Source: Clostridia bacterium
GTDB taxonomy: Bacteria > Bacillota > Clostridia > Oscillospirales > Acutalibacteraceae
NCBI GenBank assembly: GCA_017407755.1
Contig: JAFQVY010000001.1
Coordinates: 186,001 to 250,000 of the forward strand
Reading direction: 5' to 3'
Length of the DNA stretch: 64,000 nt
Numbering within the stretch: the stretch's first letter is position 1; each line of letters starts with the position of its first letter. Shown one piece after another: positions 44,813-53,983 of this stretch. The position numbers and the translations under genes were made by a program. Below the pieces are notes generated by a model. The model saw nothing but the letters and a program-made list of their open reading frames with translations, was not told the origin of the DNA and searched no databases.

Positions 44813-47221
44813 TTATTTAAGATAAGTAAGATTTGTTTCGCCAATTGCGCCGTCAATGCCGTCAAAACCGCTTGCACAGCAAACGTATACTCTTGCATTA
44901 CCCTTACCACTACAGTTAGCAGTAAGTGTACCGTTTGTAACTGTCTGCTTGTCGCCTGTGATAGCATCAATATAAAGACCGTTGGGAATATTCTTAAATG
45001 TAGCGTTGCCGGAAACTGTTACAAGTGCAAGAGAATCAATGCCCTCTGCCTCGTCAGTATAGCGGCGGATGTATGCCATTGAGCCTGAAGCATACTGGCT
45101 GTTTGATGTATACTGACCCTTCTGAAGTGCAGGGATAGCACGTCTTACAGCATTAAGCTTTGTAAGGTGCTTTGCAAGAGGAGAAGCAAGAGTTTCTGCA
45201 ACCTCGCCTGTTGCAGTATACTCAGAGAAATCTGTTGCAGTAACTGTGCCTTCAAGGTAGTCGCCGAAATATGCACGGCCTGTTGTTGAAAGGGGAGCAT
45301 TGGGGCCAACATCGATAACCTGACCCTTTGCAAACTCAACCTCAGAGCCGTAGTATACACAAGGAATACCACGGAATGTAAACATAAGAGAAAGGTTCTC
45401 TGCCCAAGTCTGAGTACCACCTGAGAATCTTGTTGATTCCTTAGGCTGCTCAGGCGCATAGTCGTGAGAATCAACATACATTACGTTCCAGGTAGCATCG
45501 TTGTAGAACTTATCGTTGCCAACTGCAAAGTTGTAAGCGTTCTTAGCATCGCCGAACATTCTGTGCATCTGGAAGTCGATGGCTTCCATACCTGAAGATC
45601 TGGTTCTGTCGGGAGTGTGGTATGTAACACCATTTAAGAAAGCATTCTGAGAAGTAGGCTCGTCAGCAATACTGTCTTCCTCACGATAGTGGTCAAATGT
45701 CAGGTTCATATTGTTGTTGATAGCCTCGGCAGTTGTATCCCAGCTCCAAGCCTTTTCCCACTTATCGTTAGACTCAGCCCATGTGTAGTAAGGAGTGGAC
45801 TCCTCAGCATGGTCTCTGTACCAAACCTGAGTATATCTTGTACAGATTTCGCCGAACATCATAAAGTGGTCATTGCCTGCTGCAATAGCTGCCTCGTGCA
45901 TCTGACCGTTATACATCATATTAAGAGAAAGTCTTGGAATATGACGTACAGTATCAACTCTGAAACCGTCAACACCCATCTCAAGGTACTTGCTGTAAGC
46001 ATCCACAATGTACTCTGCAACTGCGGGATTTTCTGTGTTAAGGTCAACACAGTCGCCTGCAATCTGACAGAATTTTGTAGTCCAGTCGTCCCAGTTAGGA
46101 CTCTGCCAATAACCTGAATGGTAATAGTTGTGCTCGTTGTATTTACCTGATGAAAGCTTGATTATGTCGTAATCCTTATCACCGGGATGTAAGCCTGTTG
46201 AGTTACCAACATCACTGGGATAGGAGTAAGTATCCTTCATCAAATTAAGTCTCTGCTGATACTGGTCATAGGGCTTCTGTGACCAATATTCAGATGCAGA
46301 GGAAAGTCCGTAAGATTTTAAGAGGTACTCTGTGGGGATCATAGATTCTTCAAGGTTACTGAGGTCAGCATCGTAGTCCTTTTCAAAGAGAGGACAGAAG
46401 TAGCTTTCACCGAAGTTACCTGTGTGCTGCCATACAACGTCCTGAATAATCTTCATACCTTTTGAGTGGGCATCGTCAATAAGGTCCTGATATGTATAGT
46501 CGTCAGACTCATATCTGGAGTCTACCTTAGAAAAGTCCATGGCGTGATAGCCGTGGTAATCATAACCCGAAGCATTTTCAACAACAGGTGTTACCCAGAT
46601 TGCAGAAAAGCCTAAAGCCTTAAGGTAGTCAAGCTTTTCGCCAAGGCCCTTGAAATCGCCACGCCAAGCGGGGTCAGAGTCAGGGTTCTGAGCCTGTCCG
46701 TCGTCCCAACAGTGAACGTTGTTGCCTTTATCACCGTCGTAAAAACGTGTGGTCATTACAAAGTAAATTGAGTCCTCGCGCATATCGCCTGAAGAATCAG
46801 GGGTAGGCATATCAATGTCGGGGTTTCTGCCAAACCATCTTGTGGTGTACCACCACTCGCCCGAATTTCTGGTAAGCTCTTTTGTAAGCTGACCGTCAAG
46901 GGTAGAGGTACCGTCAGTAAAAATGAAATTGATTTTTGTTGTATCCTTAAAGGTATATTTATACCAGTTTTCGCCCTGATCCGCAGCCTTAGTCATCTTA
47001 ACGCCGGGATAGGTGCTTTCTATATTTTTTGGAAGAGCATTCCAATAGTAGATGTAAGGGGTTTTGCCTTCGCATTTGTAGTATACAGTGATACCTGCGG
47101 TATCAGAGGCGGCTGCCACTTCGGCAGCCTCCTCTTTAGCTGCGGAGATACCTACGATGCCTACACCTACCATAATAATAAGTGCTAACAGTAACGCTGT
47201 TAATTTGCTAAGCTTTTTCAT
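44813..47221 (-). CDS. Secreted GH13 alpha-amylase with CBM26-like module (amylase 3)
   Basis: 802 residues, the longest of the three. Signal peptide (~1-28), CBM26-like module (~43-125: ITVYYKCEGKTPYIYYW ... RNSGEWWYT), GH13 barrel (~150-690) and C-terminal beta domain. Asp423, Glu458 and Asp587 are in place; the nucleophile motif reads FRVDTVRHI, and region I reads VVWQH where the others have VVWNH. A longer insert (~280-370) lies in the B-domain region. It starts 13 nt after the dockerin protein's stop, so the two are co-transcribed. Confidence 0.93.
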   Translation of the reverse strand: MKKLSKLTALLLALIIMVGVGIVGISAAKEEAAEVAAASDTAGITVYYKCEGKTPYIYYWNALPKNIESTYPGVKMTKAADQGENWYKYTFKDTTKINFIFTDGTSTLDGQLTKELTRNSGEWWYTTRWFGRNPDIDMPTPDSSGDMREDSIYFVMTTRFYDGDKGNNVHCWDDGQAQNPDSDPAWRGDFKGLGEKLDYLKALGFSAIWVTPVVENASGYDYHGYHAMDFSKVDSRYESDDYTYQDLIDDAHSKGMKIIQDVVWQHTGNFGESYFCPLFEKDYDADLSNLEESMIPTEYLLKSYGLSSASEYWSQKPYDQYQQRLNLMKDTYSYPSDVGNSTGLHPGDKDYDIIKLSSGKYNEHNYYHSGYWQSPNWDDWTTKFCQIAGDCVDLNTENPAVAEYIVDAYSKYLEMGVDGFRVDTVRHIPRLSLNMMYNGQMHEAAIAAGNDHFMMFGEICTRYTQVWYRDHAEESTPYYTWAESNDKWEKAWSWDTTAEAINNNMNLTFDHYREEDSIADEPTSQNAFLNGVTYHTPDRTRSSGMEAIDFQMHRMFGDAKNAYNFAVGNDKFYNDATWNVMYVDSHDYAPEQPKESTRFSGGTQTWAENLSLMFTFRGIPCVYYGSEVEFAKGQVIDVGPNAPLSTTGRAYFGDYLEGTVTATDFSEYTATGEVAETLASPLAKHLTKLNAVRRAIPALQKGQYTSNSQYASGSMAYIRRYTDEAEGIDSLALVTVSGNATFKNIPNGLYIDAITGDKQTVTNGTLTANCSGKGNARVYVCCASGFDGIDGAIGETNLTYLK

Positions 47222-47234
47222 AGGTTTTCACTCC

Positions 47235-49649
47235 TTACCACTCAATCATATTAGCAATAAACTTCTGAATCATTGTGGCGTCCTTAACGTTGAGCTTGCC
47301 GTTGCCGTCAACCTCGCCGTTAGTTTTGCCCTGCTCTGTCATATCTGTCATCTTAGCAACGTACTTCTGGATAAGAGTTGCGTCCTTAACGTTAACCTTG
47401 CCGCTTAAGTCAGCGTCACCCTTGAGGTAGTCATTTGAAAGGTCACCGCCGGGTGTTGTGGGCTTGGTTGTGGGAGTTGTAGGATCGTCACCGGGAACCT
47501 CATCGTTAATGTGACCCCAGGTATATTCGCCGTTTCTTACTCTTACTACTATGGAATCTTTAACAACAGCACCTGCACTGTCTTTAACATTTACTGAAAC
47601 ATCATAGTCGGCAGTTACGCTCTTGTCAAAGCCGAATGTAAAGTTATCGCTGTTTGAGTAAGGCTGATATACAGTACCGTCAATAAGGAACTCGTACTGA
47701 TAATCGCCCTTACCGCCTGTAGCAGTTGCCTTAGCTAAAAGGTATTCACCGCTCTTGGAAATGTCAATAAATGCCTCTAAGGGCATCTCTACCTTGCCGC
47801 CGCTTACTGTAAGAGACTTAGAAGCTTCAGCAGTTGCACCCTTTGCATCTTTAACTGTTACCTTAATTGTGTATACACCGTCAGCACTCATATCGCGAGT
47901 AACTGTGTTTGAAGAGGAGAAAGCCTTAACAACTGTGCCGTTTTCAGAGAACTCGTACTCATAGGGAGCTTCGCCGCCCTGAGCGTTAGCTGTAAACTTG
48001 TAGATACCCTCGCCTAAATCCTCTACTGCAAGATTTGCCTTAACCTCAGAGGGTGTGGGAGTTATGGGGTCTGTAGGCTTAGTATTGGGGTCGTCAGCAC
48101 CGCCAACCTGTACGGAAGCAGTCTTTGTAACTACTGCACCGGCACTATCCTTAACTGTTACTTCAACAGTGTAGCTGCCTTCAGCAGTTGCAGTAAGTGT
48201 ATATGTGTTCTTAGCAGAAGCTGCCTGTACTACCTCGCCGCCGAGCTTGAACTCGTATGTATAAGGAGCGGCACCGCCTGCTGCAGTTGCAGTAAAGGTA
48301 TACTTGTTGTCGCCTGCTTCCTTAGAAGAAAGGCTTGCAGAAAGTGCACCGGGCTTTGAAAATTCTGTTACAGAATCGTACTCAACTGTCTTAACAGTAA
48401 TGGAGTTGTCAGAACCCTGAACAGTAGCAGTTACACTGTATGTACCTGTAGCGGCAGGTGTGAACTTATACTGGTTCTTAAGTGTATAGTAAGGAACGTT
48501 TGCGGTTTCACCTGAGGGGTCTGTAATTGTGTATTTGTAGAAAAGAAGCTTTGTGCCTGTGTTACCGCCGCCTGCTGTAACATCAACGGTGGTCTCAGTG
48601 TCCTTCTTGATTTCTGTGTTTTCAAAGTTAGAGGGAGATACCTCAACATTCTGGATAACGGGCTTAACCTCTGTTTTGATATCCTTGATTTCAAAGCTCA
48701 TAGACTTTGAAACGGTCTCGCCTAAAGTATCCTTAACCTCAACCTTAACTGTGTAAGAGCCTGCGGTTGTAGGTATCCAAGAAACAGTAGAAGCAGAGCT
48801 AAAGTCGCTGACAACTGTAGAGCCAACAGAGAACTTGTAGGAAAGCTCGCCCTCGCCACCGCCTGCAACTGCAGTAAGGATAATCTTAACACCTGTGTAC
48901 TGGGGGGATTCTACGTCAGCAGAGAAACTCTTGATATGAAGCTTGCTTGTGTCGTAAAGCTCCCACTTACCAGTAGCGTTATCATAAATCTGACCCTCAC
49001 CGGGATAGGTAAGGTCACCGGTCTTAACGGCGTCACTACCGTTATTGAAGATAATGTTGGCGTAAGACTTTGTAACTGTGTACTCATAAACACCATCACC
49101 AAGGCTTGTAGCCTTTACACCGGGCCAATCAGCGTTCTTGTCATTACCGTCGCCGTTCCACATATAAACATGGATATTTCCCCAGTTGTTTGTATCCTTA
49201 AGGTAAACCTTGCCGTCACCTGAGGGAGTAGGAGTGGGAGTGGGTGTAGGTGTGGGTGTAGGAGTAGGTGTGGGGTCAACAGGTGTGTCGCCACCCTGAA
49301 CTGTTGTCCAACTGTTGCTTGAGTTGTTAAAACAGTTGCCGCCTAATGTAAGGTCATCAGTCTGAGCACCACCATTACCCGCATTGAAAATAATATTATT
49401 CCAATTGTCTGTGGGTGTGTATGCCCATAAGCCGTCAGAGCCCTGAGTCATCTGAATTCCGGGCCATTCGGCGTTTTTGCCACTATCGCCCCACATATAG
49501 CAATAAACTGTGGACCAATTAGCAGCGTTTTCACAGTAAACTGTTTCGCCTGTTGCGGCTGATGCACTCATTGTACCAACCGTCATAACGCCAAAAAGCA
49601 TCATAACTGCAAGTATCAAGGCTATCAGCCTGCTTTTTTTACTTACCAT
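47235..49649 (-). CDS. Dockerin protein with two CBM26-like modules and Ig-like repeats
   Basis: 804 residues. A signal peptide (~1-32), two starch-binding CBM25/26-like modules (~36-119 and ~146-230, both with the pattern VYxxNxxNWxxVxxYMWxGxGxxNAxWPG), a Pro-Thr linker between them (~123-141), then about five Ig-like modules with the recurring GGxGxYxYEF core, and a C-terminal type I dockerin (~742-804). The dockerin has two calcium loops. It lacks a catalytic domain, so it probably sticks starch to a scaffold or cell surface, like the Sas proteins of R. bromii. It leads the starch operon. Confidence 0.9.
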   Translation of the reverse strand: MVSKKSRLIALILAVMMLFGVMTVGTMSASAATGETVYCENAANWSTVYCYMWGDSGKNAEWPGIQMTQGSDGLWAYTPTDNWNNIIFNAGNGGAQTDDLTLGGNCFNNSSNSWTTVQGGDTPVDPTPTPTPTPTPTPTPTPSGDGKVYLKDTNNWGNIHVYMWNGDGNDKNADWPGVKATSLGDGVYEYTVTKSYANIIFNNGSDAVKTGDLTYPGEGQIYDNATGKWELYDTSKLHIKSFSADVESPQYTGVKIILTAVAGGGEGELSYKFSVGSTVVSDFSSASTVSWIPTTAGSYTVKVEVKDTLGETVSKSMSFEIKDIKTEVKPVIQNVEVSPSNFENTEIKKDTETTVDVTAGGGNTGTKLLFYKYTITDPSGETANVPYYTLKNQYKFTPAATGTYSVTATVQGSDNSITVKTVEYDSVTEFSKPGALSASLSSKEAGDNKYTFTATAAGGAAPYTYEFKLGGEVVQAASAKNTYTLTATAEGSYTVEVTVKDSAGAVVTKTASVQVGGADDPNTKPTDPITPTPSEVKANLAVEDLGEGIYKFTANAQGGEAPYEYEFSENGTVVKAFSSSNTVTRDMSADGVYTIKVTVKDAKGATAEASKSLTVSGGKVEMPLEAFIDISKSGEYLLAKATATGGKGDYQYEFLIDGTVYQPYSNSDNFTFGFDKSVTADYDVSVNVKDSAGAVVKDSIVVRVRNGEYTWGHINDEVPGDDPTTPTTKPTTPGGDLSNDYLKGDADLSGKVNVKDATLIQKYVAKMTDMTEQGKTNGEVDGNGKLNVKDATMIQKFIANMIEW
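49211..49275 (-). repeat. Pro-Thr linker repeat in the dockerin/CBM protein
   Basis: Low-complexity 6-bp repeat encoding a run of Pro-Thr residues between the two CBM modules. Such repeats can expand or shrink by slippage. Confidence 0.75.
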
Positions 49650-49847
49650 AAAAAATCCTCCTTTACCTTACAAGGTAATTTTTTTATGCGAAAAGTACAT
49701 AATTCCGCATATTTTCTCACATATAAAATTTTATAACAATTTGTCAGGTTTATTTTTCTTTTTTAGAATTTTGATAATTGATTATTGCACAATCTTTTGT
49801 TATCTTTATATACGGAATGCATAGTCGTTTTTTATCCTAACAAATAC
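49650..49847 (-). promoter_or_regulatory. Upstream region of the starch operon
   Basis: 198 bp of AT-rich non-coding sequence before the dockerin/CBM gene. Minus strand: CTGACA (from about 49755) with a TATATG-like -10 after 16 bp is the best promoter, and the element GAAAATATGCG lies just downstream of it. The same element lies before amylase 1. TTGTGCAA (about 49787-49794) is a possible LacI-type half-palindrome. Confidence 0.35.
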
Positions 49848-49878
49848 AAAAACCGTTGCCGGAAAAATCGACAACGGT
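49848..49878 (-). terminator. Terminator of rarA
   Basis: Stem ACCGTTG / CAACGGT (49872-49878 with 49852-49858), then TTTTTG on the minus strand. Confidence 0.65.
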
Positions 49879-49883
49879 AATTA

Positions 49884-51152
49884 TTATTTATTATCCTTAA
49901 TATTGTCCCAGTAGGCTTTGTAAGCCTGCTCGCTCTTATTGTCGCCGTAGGTATAGTACTTGGCGTTTTTTATGCTGTCGGGCAAATACTGCTGAGAGCA
50001 ATAATGGTTTGGATAGCTGTGAGGGTACTTATAAAACTGCCCCTTGTTATTGTTATCCTCGCCGTCATAGTGCATATTCTGCAAACATCTCGGAATACCC
50101 AAAGCCTTGCCGCTTTCTATATCTGCCTCAGCGGCAAATATGGCATCATGGGCAGAATTTGACTTTGGTGAGATTGCAACCAACACAACCGCATCAGCAA
50201 GGGGGATTTTCGCTTCGGGAAGTCCCACTGCCTGAGCCATATCCACACAAGCTTTTACAATGGGCAAAATCTGCGGATGAGCAAGCCCTACGTCCTCGGC
50301 GGCACAAACCATAAGCCGTCTGCAGGCACTCATAAGGTCCCCTGCCTTTAAAAGTCTTGCAAGATAATGAAGCGCCGCATCGGGGTCAGACCCTCTCATA
50401 CTTTTCTGATAAGCGGAAACTATGTCGTAATGCTCGTCGCCGTCTCTATCATATCGCACTGCACTTTTTTGTGTAAGCTCAAAAACGTGGTCGTCGCTTA
50501 CTGTTTTTACGCCGTCTTTTAAATCGGCAGAAATCACTGAAAGCTCCAAGGCGTTTAACGCTTTTCTCACATCTCCGCCACAGGCTGTGGCAATATGCAT
50601 AACAGCTTTATGGGAAATTTCGATATTTACACCCGACTCCTCAGATAAAATATCCACTCCACGCCTTACGGCAAAAGCTAAATCCTCAGGCTCCACAGGC
50701 TTGAACTCAAAAACAGTAGAACGGCTTAAAATCGCATTGTACACGTAAAAATAGGGATTTTCTGTGGTTGAGGCAATGAGAGTAATTCTGCCGTCTTCAA
50801 TAAATTCAAGTAACGTTTGCTGTTGCTTTTTGTTGAAGTACTGAATCTCGTCAAGGTAGAGAAGTATTCCGTTAAGCCCTGCAAAGGTGTCAAGCTCAGC
50901 CACAATTTCCTTTATATCAGCAGTTGAAGCGGTGGTGCCATTAAGCTTTTTTAAGGTTTTGTTGGTCTTCTTTGCAATATAGGTTGCAAGGGTAGTTTTG
51001 CCAACTCCCGAAGGACCGTAAAAAATAAGGTTAGGAATATAGCCGCTTTCGATAATTTTCCTTAAAGGCTTGTTTTCGCCGATAAGATGCTTTTGCCCCA
51101 CAATTTGGTCAAGAGACTCAGGTCTTATTCTGTCAGCAAGGGGAGACGCCAT
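49884..51152 (-). CDS. rarA: Replication-associated recombination protein A
   Basis: 422 residues, AAA+ ATPase: Walker A FYGPSGVGKTTLA, Walker B LYLDEIQYFNKKQQ, sensor STTENPYF, and the C-terminal MgsA/RarA domain ending with the NCSQQYLPD-type motif (SQQYLPDSIK). It acts at stalled replication forks with DNA polymerase and SSB. The ATG at 51152 is preferred over the GTG at 51158, because AAAGG lies upstream at a workable distance. Confidence 0.93.
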   Translation of the reverse strand: MASPLADRIRPESLDQIVGQKHLIGENKPLRKIIESGYIPNLIFYGPSGVGKTTLATYIAKKTNKTLKKLNGTTASTADIKEIVAELDTFAGLNGILLYLDEIQYFNKKQQQTLLEFIEDGRITLIASTTENPYFYVYNAILSRSTVFEFKPVEPEDLAFAVRRGVDILSEESGVNIEISHKAVMHIATACGGDVRKALNALELSVISADLKDGVKTVSDDHVFELTQKSAVRYDRDGDEHYDIVSAYQKSMRGSDPDAALHYLARLLKAGDLMSACRRLMVCAAEDVGLAHPQILPIVKACVDMAQAVGLPEAKIPLADAVVLVAISPKSNSAHDAIFAAEADIESGKALGIPRCLQNMHYDGEDNNNKGQFYKYPHSYPNHYCSQQYLPDSIKNAKYYTYGDNKSEQAYKAYWDNIKDNK

Positions 51153-51176
51153 ATACACACAACCTTTCAGTTAAGA

Positions 51177-51202
51177 GTAAGGGGCGAATAAATCGCCCCC
51201 AA
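51177..51202 (-). terminator. Weak terminator after glyA
   Basis: Stem GGGGCGA / TCGCCCC (51193-51199 with 51181-51187), followed on the minus strand by TTACTCTTAA. The poor T run may allow read-through into rarA. Confidence 0.45.
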
Positions 51203-51205
51203 AGT

Positions 51206-52453
51206 TTATTTATAAAGAGGATACTTCTGGCAAATTGCATCAACTTCAGCAATTACCTTTTCCTTGTTGCCCTCAAAGTCTTCGATTACCATTGAAATAA
51301 GCTCGGCAATCTTGTCCATTTCCTCAACGCCGAGGCCACGGGTTGTAACAGCAGCTGTACCGATACGGATACCGCTTGTAACAAAGGGACTTCTGGGCTC
51401 GTTGGGAACTGTATTCTTGTTAACTGTAATTCTTACCTCGTCAAGACGGTTCTCAAGCTCTTTGCCAGTAATGTCCATATCACGAAGGTCCATAAGAAGA
51501 AGGTGGTTGTCTGTACCGCCGCTAACAAGCTTTAAGCCTCTCTTTGTAAGACCCTCTGCTAAAGCCGCACAGTTTTCTACAACTTTTTTGCCGTACTCCT
51601 TAAAGTCATCAGACAGTGCCTCGCCGAAGCAAACTGCCTTAGCGGCAATAATGTGCATTAAAGGACCGCCCTGAGTACCGGGGAAAATAGCCTTATCAAT
51701 GTCTTTTGCATACTTTTCCTTGCAAAGGATAAGACCGCCGCGAGGACCGCGAAGGGTTTTATGAGTAGTGGAAGTAACGAAATCACAGTAAGGAACGGGG
51801 TTTTCGTGTGCACCTGCGGCAACTAAGCCGGCAATGTGAGCCATATCTACCATAAGATATGCGCCAACCTCGTCGGCAATCTCTCTGAACTTTGCAAAAT
51901 CGATTGCTCTGGGATATGCAGAAGCACCTGCAACAATCATCTTAGGCTTGCACTCAAGAGCAATCTGTCTTACTGTATCGTAGTTGATGCGGTGTGTTTC
52001 ACCGTCAATGCCGTAAGGAACAAAGTTATAATATTTACCTGACATATTAACAGGTGAGCCGTGGGTAAGATGACCGCCCTCGGAAAGGCTCATACCCATA
52101 ATTGTGTCGCCGGGGTTAAGCATTGCAAAGTAAACTGCAAGGTTAGCCTGTGCACCTGAGTGAGGCTGAACGTTGGCGTGCTCTGCACCGAAAAGCTTGC
52201 AAGCACGTTCTCTTGCAATATTCTCAACAATATCTACCTTCTCGCAACCGCCGTAGTAACGCTTTGCGGGGTAGCCTTCAGCATATTTATTTGTAAGTAA
52301 AGTACCCATTGCCGCCATAACCGCAGGAGAAGCAATGTTCTCGCTGGCAATAAGCTCAATGTTCTGCTGCTGACGAGTCTGCTCCAAAAGCATTGCCTCG
52401 CCCACTTCACTGTCAAACTCTTTTACAAAGTCAATTGTCTTCATCATTTCCAT
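51206..52453 (-). CDS. glyA: Serine hydroxymethyltransferase
   Basis: 415 residues. The PLP lysine motif is [15 protein letters not shown], and the ligand patterns [13 protein letters not shown] and HIAGLVAAG are those of GlyA. It makes glycine and methylene-THF from serine and THF. AAGGAG lies 8 nt before the start codon. It is 12 nt from dusB. No glycine riboswitch was seen upstream. Confidence 0.97.
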   Translation of the reverse strand: MEMMKTIDFVKEFDSEVGEAMLLEQTRQQQNIELIASENIASPAVMAAMGTLLTNKYAEGYPAKRYYGGCEKVDIVENIARERACKLFGAEHANVQPHSGAQANLAVYFAMLNPGDTIMGMSLSEGGHLTHGSPVNMSGKYYNFVPYGIDGETHRINYDTVRQIALECKPKMIVAGASAYPRAIDFAKFREIADEVGAYLMVDMAHIAGLVAAGAHENPVPYCDFVTSTTHKTLRGPRGGLILCKEKYAKDIDKAIFPGTQGGPLMHIIAAKAVCFGEALSDDFKEYGKKVVENCAALAEGLTKRGLKLVSGGTDNHLLLMDLRDMDITGKELENRLDEVRITVNKNTVPNEPRSPFVTSGIRIGTAAVTTRGLGVEEMDKIAELISMVIEDFEGNKEKVIAEVDAICQKYPLYK

Positions 52454-52465
52454 TTTCTTTACTCC

Positions 52466-53452
52466 TTACTCTTCAATTGTTTCCTTTATATTCTGAGCTC
52501 TGAGAACTCGTTTCACCAAATCTGAAAATTCGGCTAAGGTTTCAAGCCTGCCTGCCTCATTTCTGAAAGCGGCGGCATTTTTAAAGCCTTTTAAATACCA
52601 CGAAATATGCTTTCTTGCTTCGCGCATACCTGCCTTTTCGCCTTTGTAAAGGCAAATCGCAGAAACGTGGCGAAGCATTGTAGTTGCCTTTATAACCGCT
52701 GAGGGTCTGGGAGGAATTTTGTCCGTATAAAAGTAGCTGTTTATCTCAGAAAAAATCCACGGATTTCCCAAAGCCCCTCGGCCAACCATTATCATATCGC
52801 AACCTGTATGCTCATAAAGATTTGCGGCATCATAAGCTGTAAAAACATCACCGTTACCGATAACAGGCACACTCACGGCACGTTTTACGTCTCTTATAAT
52901 GTCCCAGTCAGCTTTTGGGGCATACATCTGCTCTCTGGTTCTGCCGTGAACGGTAATTGCCGAAGCACCTGCCTGCTCACAGGCAATGGCAACGTCAACG
53001 GCATTAACGTGGTCTTTATCAATACCCTTGCGGATTTTAACCGTAACGGGCACGTCACTTGCCTTTACCGATGCTTTTACAATTTCTGCACAAAGCTTAG
53101 GGTCTGTCATAAGCTGACAGCCGCACCCGTTTGAGTTTACCTTTGGCACGGGGCAACCCATATTTATATCAATTATGTCGGGTTTAAACTGCATTGCAAA
53201 GCGTACAGCCTCAGCCATAACCTCAGGCTCACTGCCAAAAAGCTGAATTGCACAGGGACGCTCTGCCGCGGCAATTTCCATAAGCTCGGCACTTTTCTTG
53301 CTTCCGTAGGTAATACCCTTTGCACTTACCATTTCGCTTACACAGTAATCTGCGCCAAAGCTCATACAAAGCTCCCGAAATGCCCTGTCGGCAACACCTG
53401 CCATTGGTGCAAGTGCGGCAACGCCCTGAATTTCTACATTACCAATTTTCAT
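52466..53452 (-). CDS. dusB: tRNA-dihydrouridine synthase B
   Basis: 328 residues. MAPMAGVADRAFRELC, INMGCPVPKVNSNGCG (catalytic Cys) and the FMN/phosphate site VIGNGDVFTAYDA are present, with IMVGRGALGNPWIF. The GCPVPK and NGCG motifs fit DusB. It reduces uridine in the D-loop of tRNA using FMN and NADPH. It starts 2 nt after the stop of the membrane protein gene. Confidence 0.93.
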   Translation of the reverse strand: MKIGNVEIQGVAALAPMAGVADRAFRELCMSFGADYCVSEMVSAKGITYGSKKSAELMEIAAAERPCAIQLFGSEPEVMAEAVRFAMQFKPDIIDINMGCPVPKVNSNGCGCQLMTDPKLCAEIVKASVKASDVPVTVKIRKGIDKDHVNAVDVAIACEQAGASAITVHGRTREQMYAPKADWDIIRDVKRAVSVPVIGNGDVFTAYDAANLYEHTGCDMIMVGRGALGNPWIFSEINSYFYTDKIPPRPSAVIKATTMLRHVSAICLYKGEKAGMREARKHISWYLKGFKNAAAFRNEAGRLETLAEFSDLVKRVLRAQNIKETIEE

Positions 53453-53454
53453 AT

Positions 53455-53919
53455 TTATCTTCGTTTTCTCTTATCGTAATAATCCTGAGGCAAAAGCTTC
53501 TTTTTGCCTGAGATTTTGTCGGTGTTAGAGTATCTGTCACGTCCGCCGCGGTAGGTTTTTGCTTTTGTAGAAAGAATAACCGCAAACACAACCGCTAAAC
53601 CTACACCAATAAGTATCCAGCTTACAAACCCCCAGAAAAGAGAGGGCTCTTCCCTGTCCTCTACCTGACCTACAACAGTAGGCGGAATAATCTCGGTATC
53701 TTCTACCGTTGGCAAGGGTGCTCGGTAAGAAGGCTCGGTAGCCTGAGTTTGGGCAGGCTCAGTTGAAACGGTTTCTTCGTCTTCACTTGCCGCATAAGAC
53801 TCAATGGCATAGGTTTCTTCAGGCTCCGCAAAGGCAGAAAATGCCGAAAAAACAGCCGATACCATAAGAATTGCCAACATAAAAGTCAGAAATTTAATTG
53901 TGATTTTACCTTTACTCAT
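53455..53919 (-). CDS. Membrane protein of unknown function
   Basis: 154 residues. A signal peptide-like N-terminus (FLTFMLAILMVSAVFSAFSAFA) is followed by a Glu/Thr-rich external region (~35-95), a membrane helix (WGFVSWILIGVGLAVVFAVIL) and a short, very basic cytoplasmic tail ending in DYYDKRKRR. No family recognised. It leads the dusB-glyA group, with its own promoter inside the end of spoIIP. Confidence 0.65.
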   Translation of the reverse strand: MSKGKITIKFLTFMLAILMVSAVFSAFSAFAEPEETYAIESYAASEDEETVSTEPAQTQATEPSYRAPLPTVEDTEIIPPTVVGQVEDREEPSLFWGFVSWILIGVGLAVVFAVILSTKAKTYRGGRDRYSNTDKISGKKKLLPQDYYDKRKRR

Positions 53920-53954
53920 CTGTAAAACTCCAAAAACTTCCCAATTATAAAAGT

Positions 53955-53983
53955 ATTATATCAAATCATCCCTCACTTTGCAA
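53955..53983 (-). promoter_or_regulatory. Promoter inside the spoIIP 3' end
   Basis: Minus strand TTGCAA (53983-53978), 17-bp spacer, TATAAT (53960-53955). Drives the membrane protein, dusB and glyA independently of spoIIP. Confidence 0.7.

Noticed and set aside
49211..49275. CRISPR-like or VNTR array
   Set aside because: The 6-bp repeat is in frame and encodes a Pro-Thr linker; no spacers are present.
51206..52453. Possible glycine riboswitch controlling glyA
   Set aside because: Only 12 nt separate dusB and glyA, so there is no room for an aptamer.
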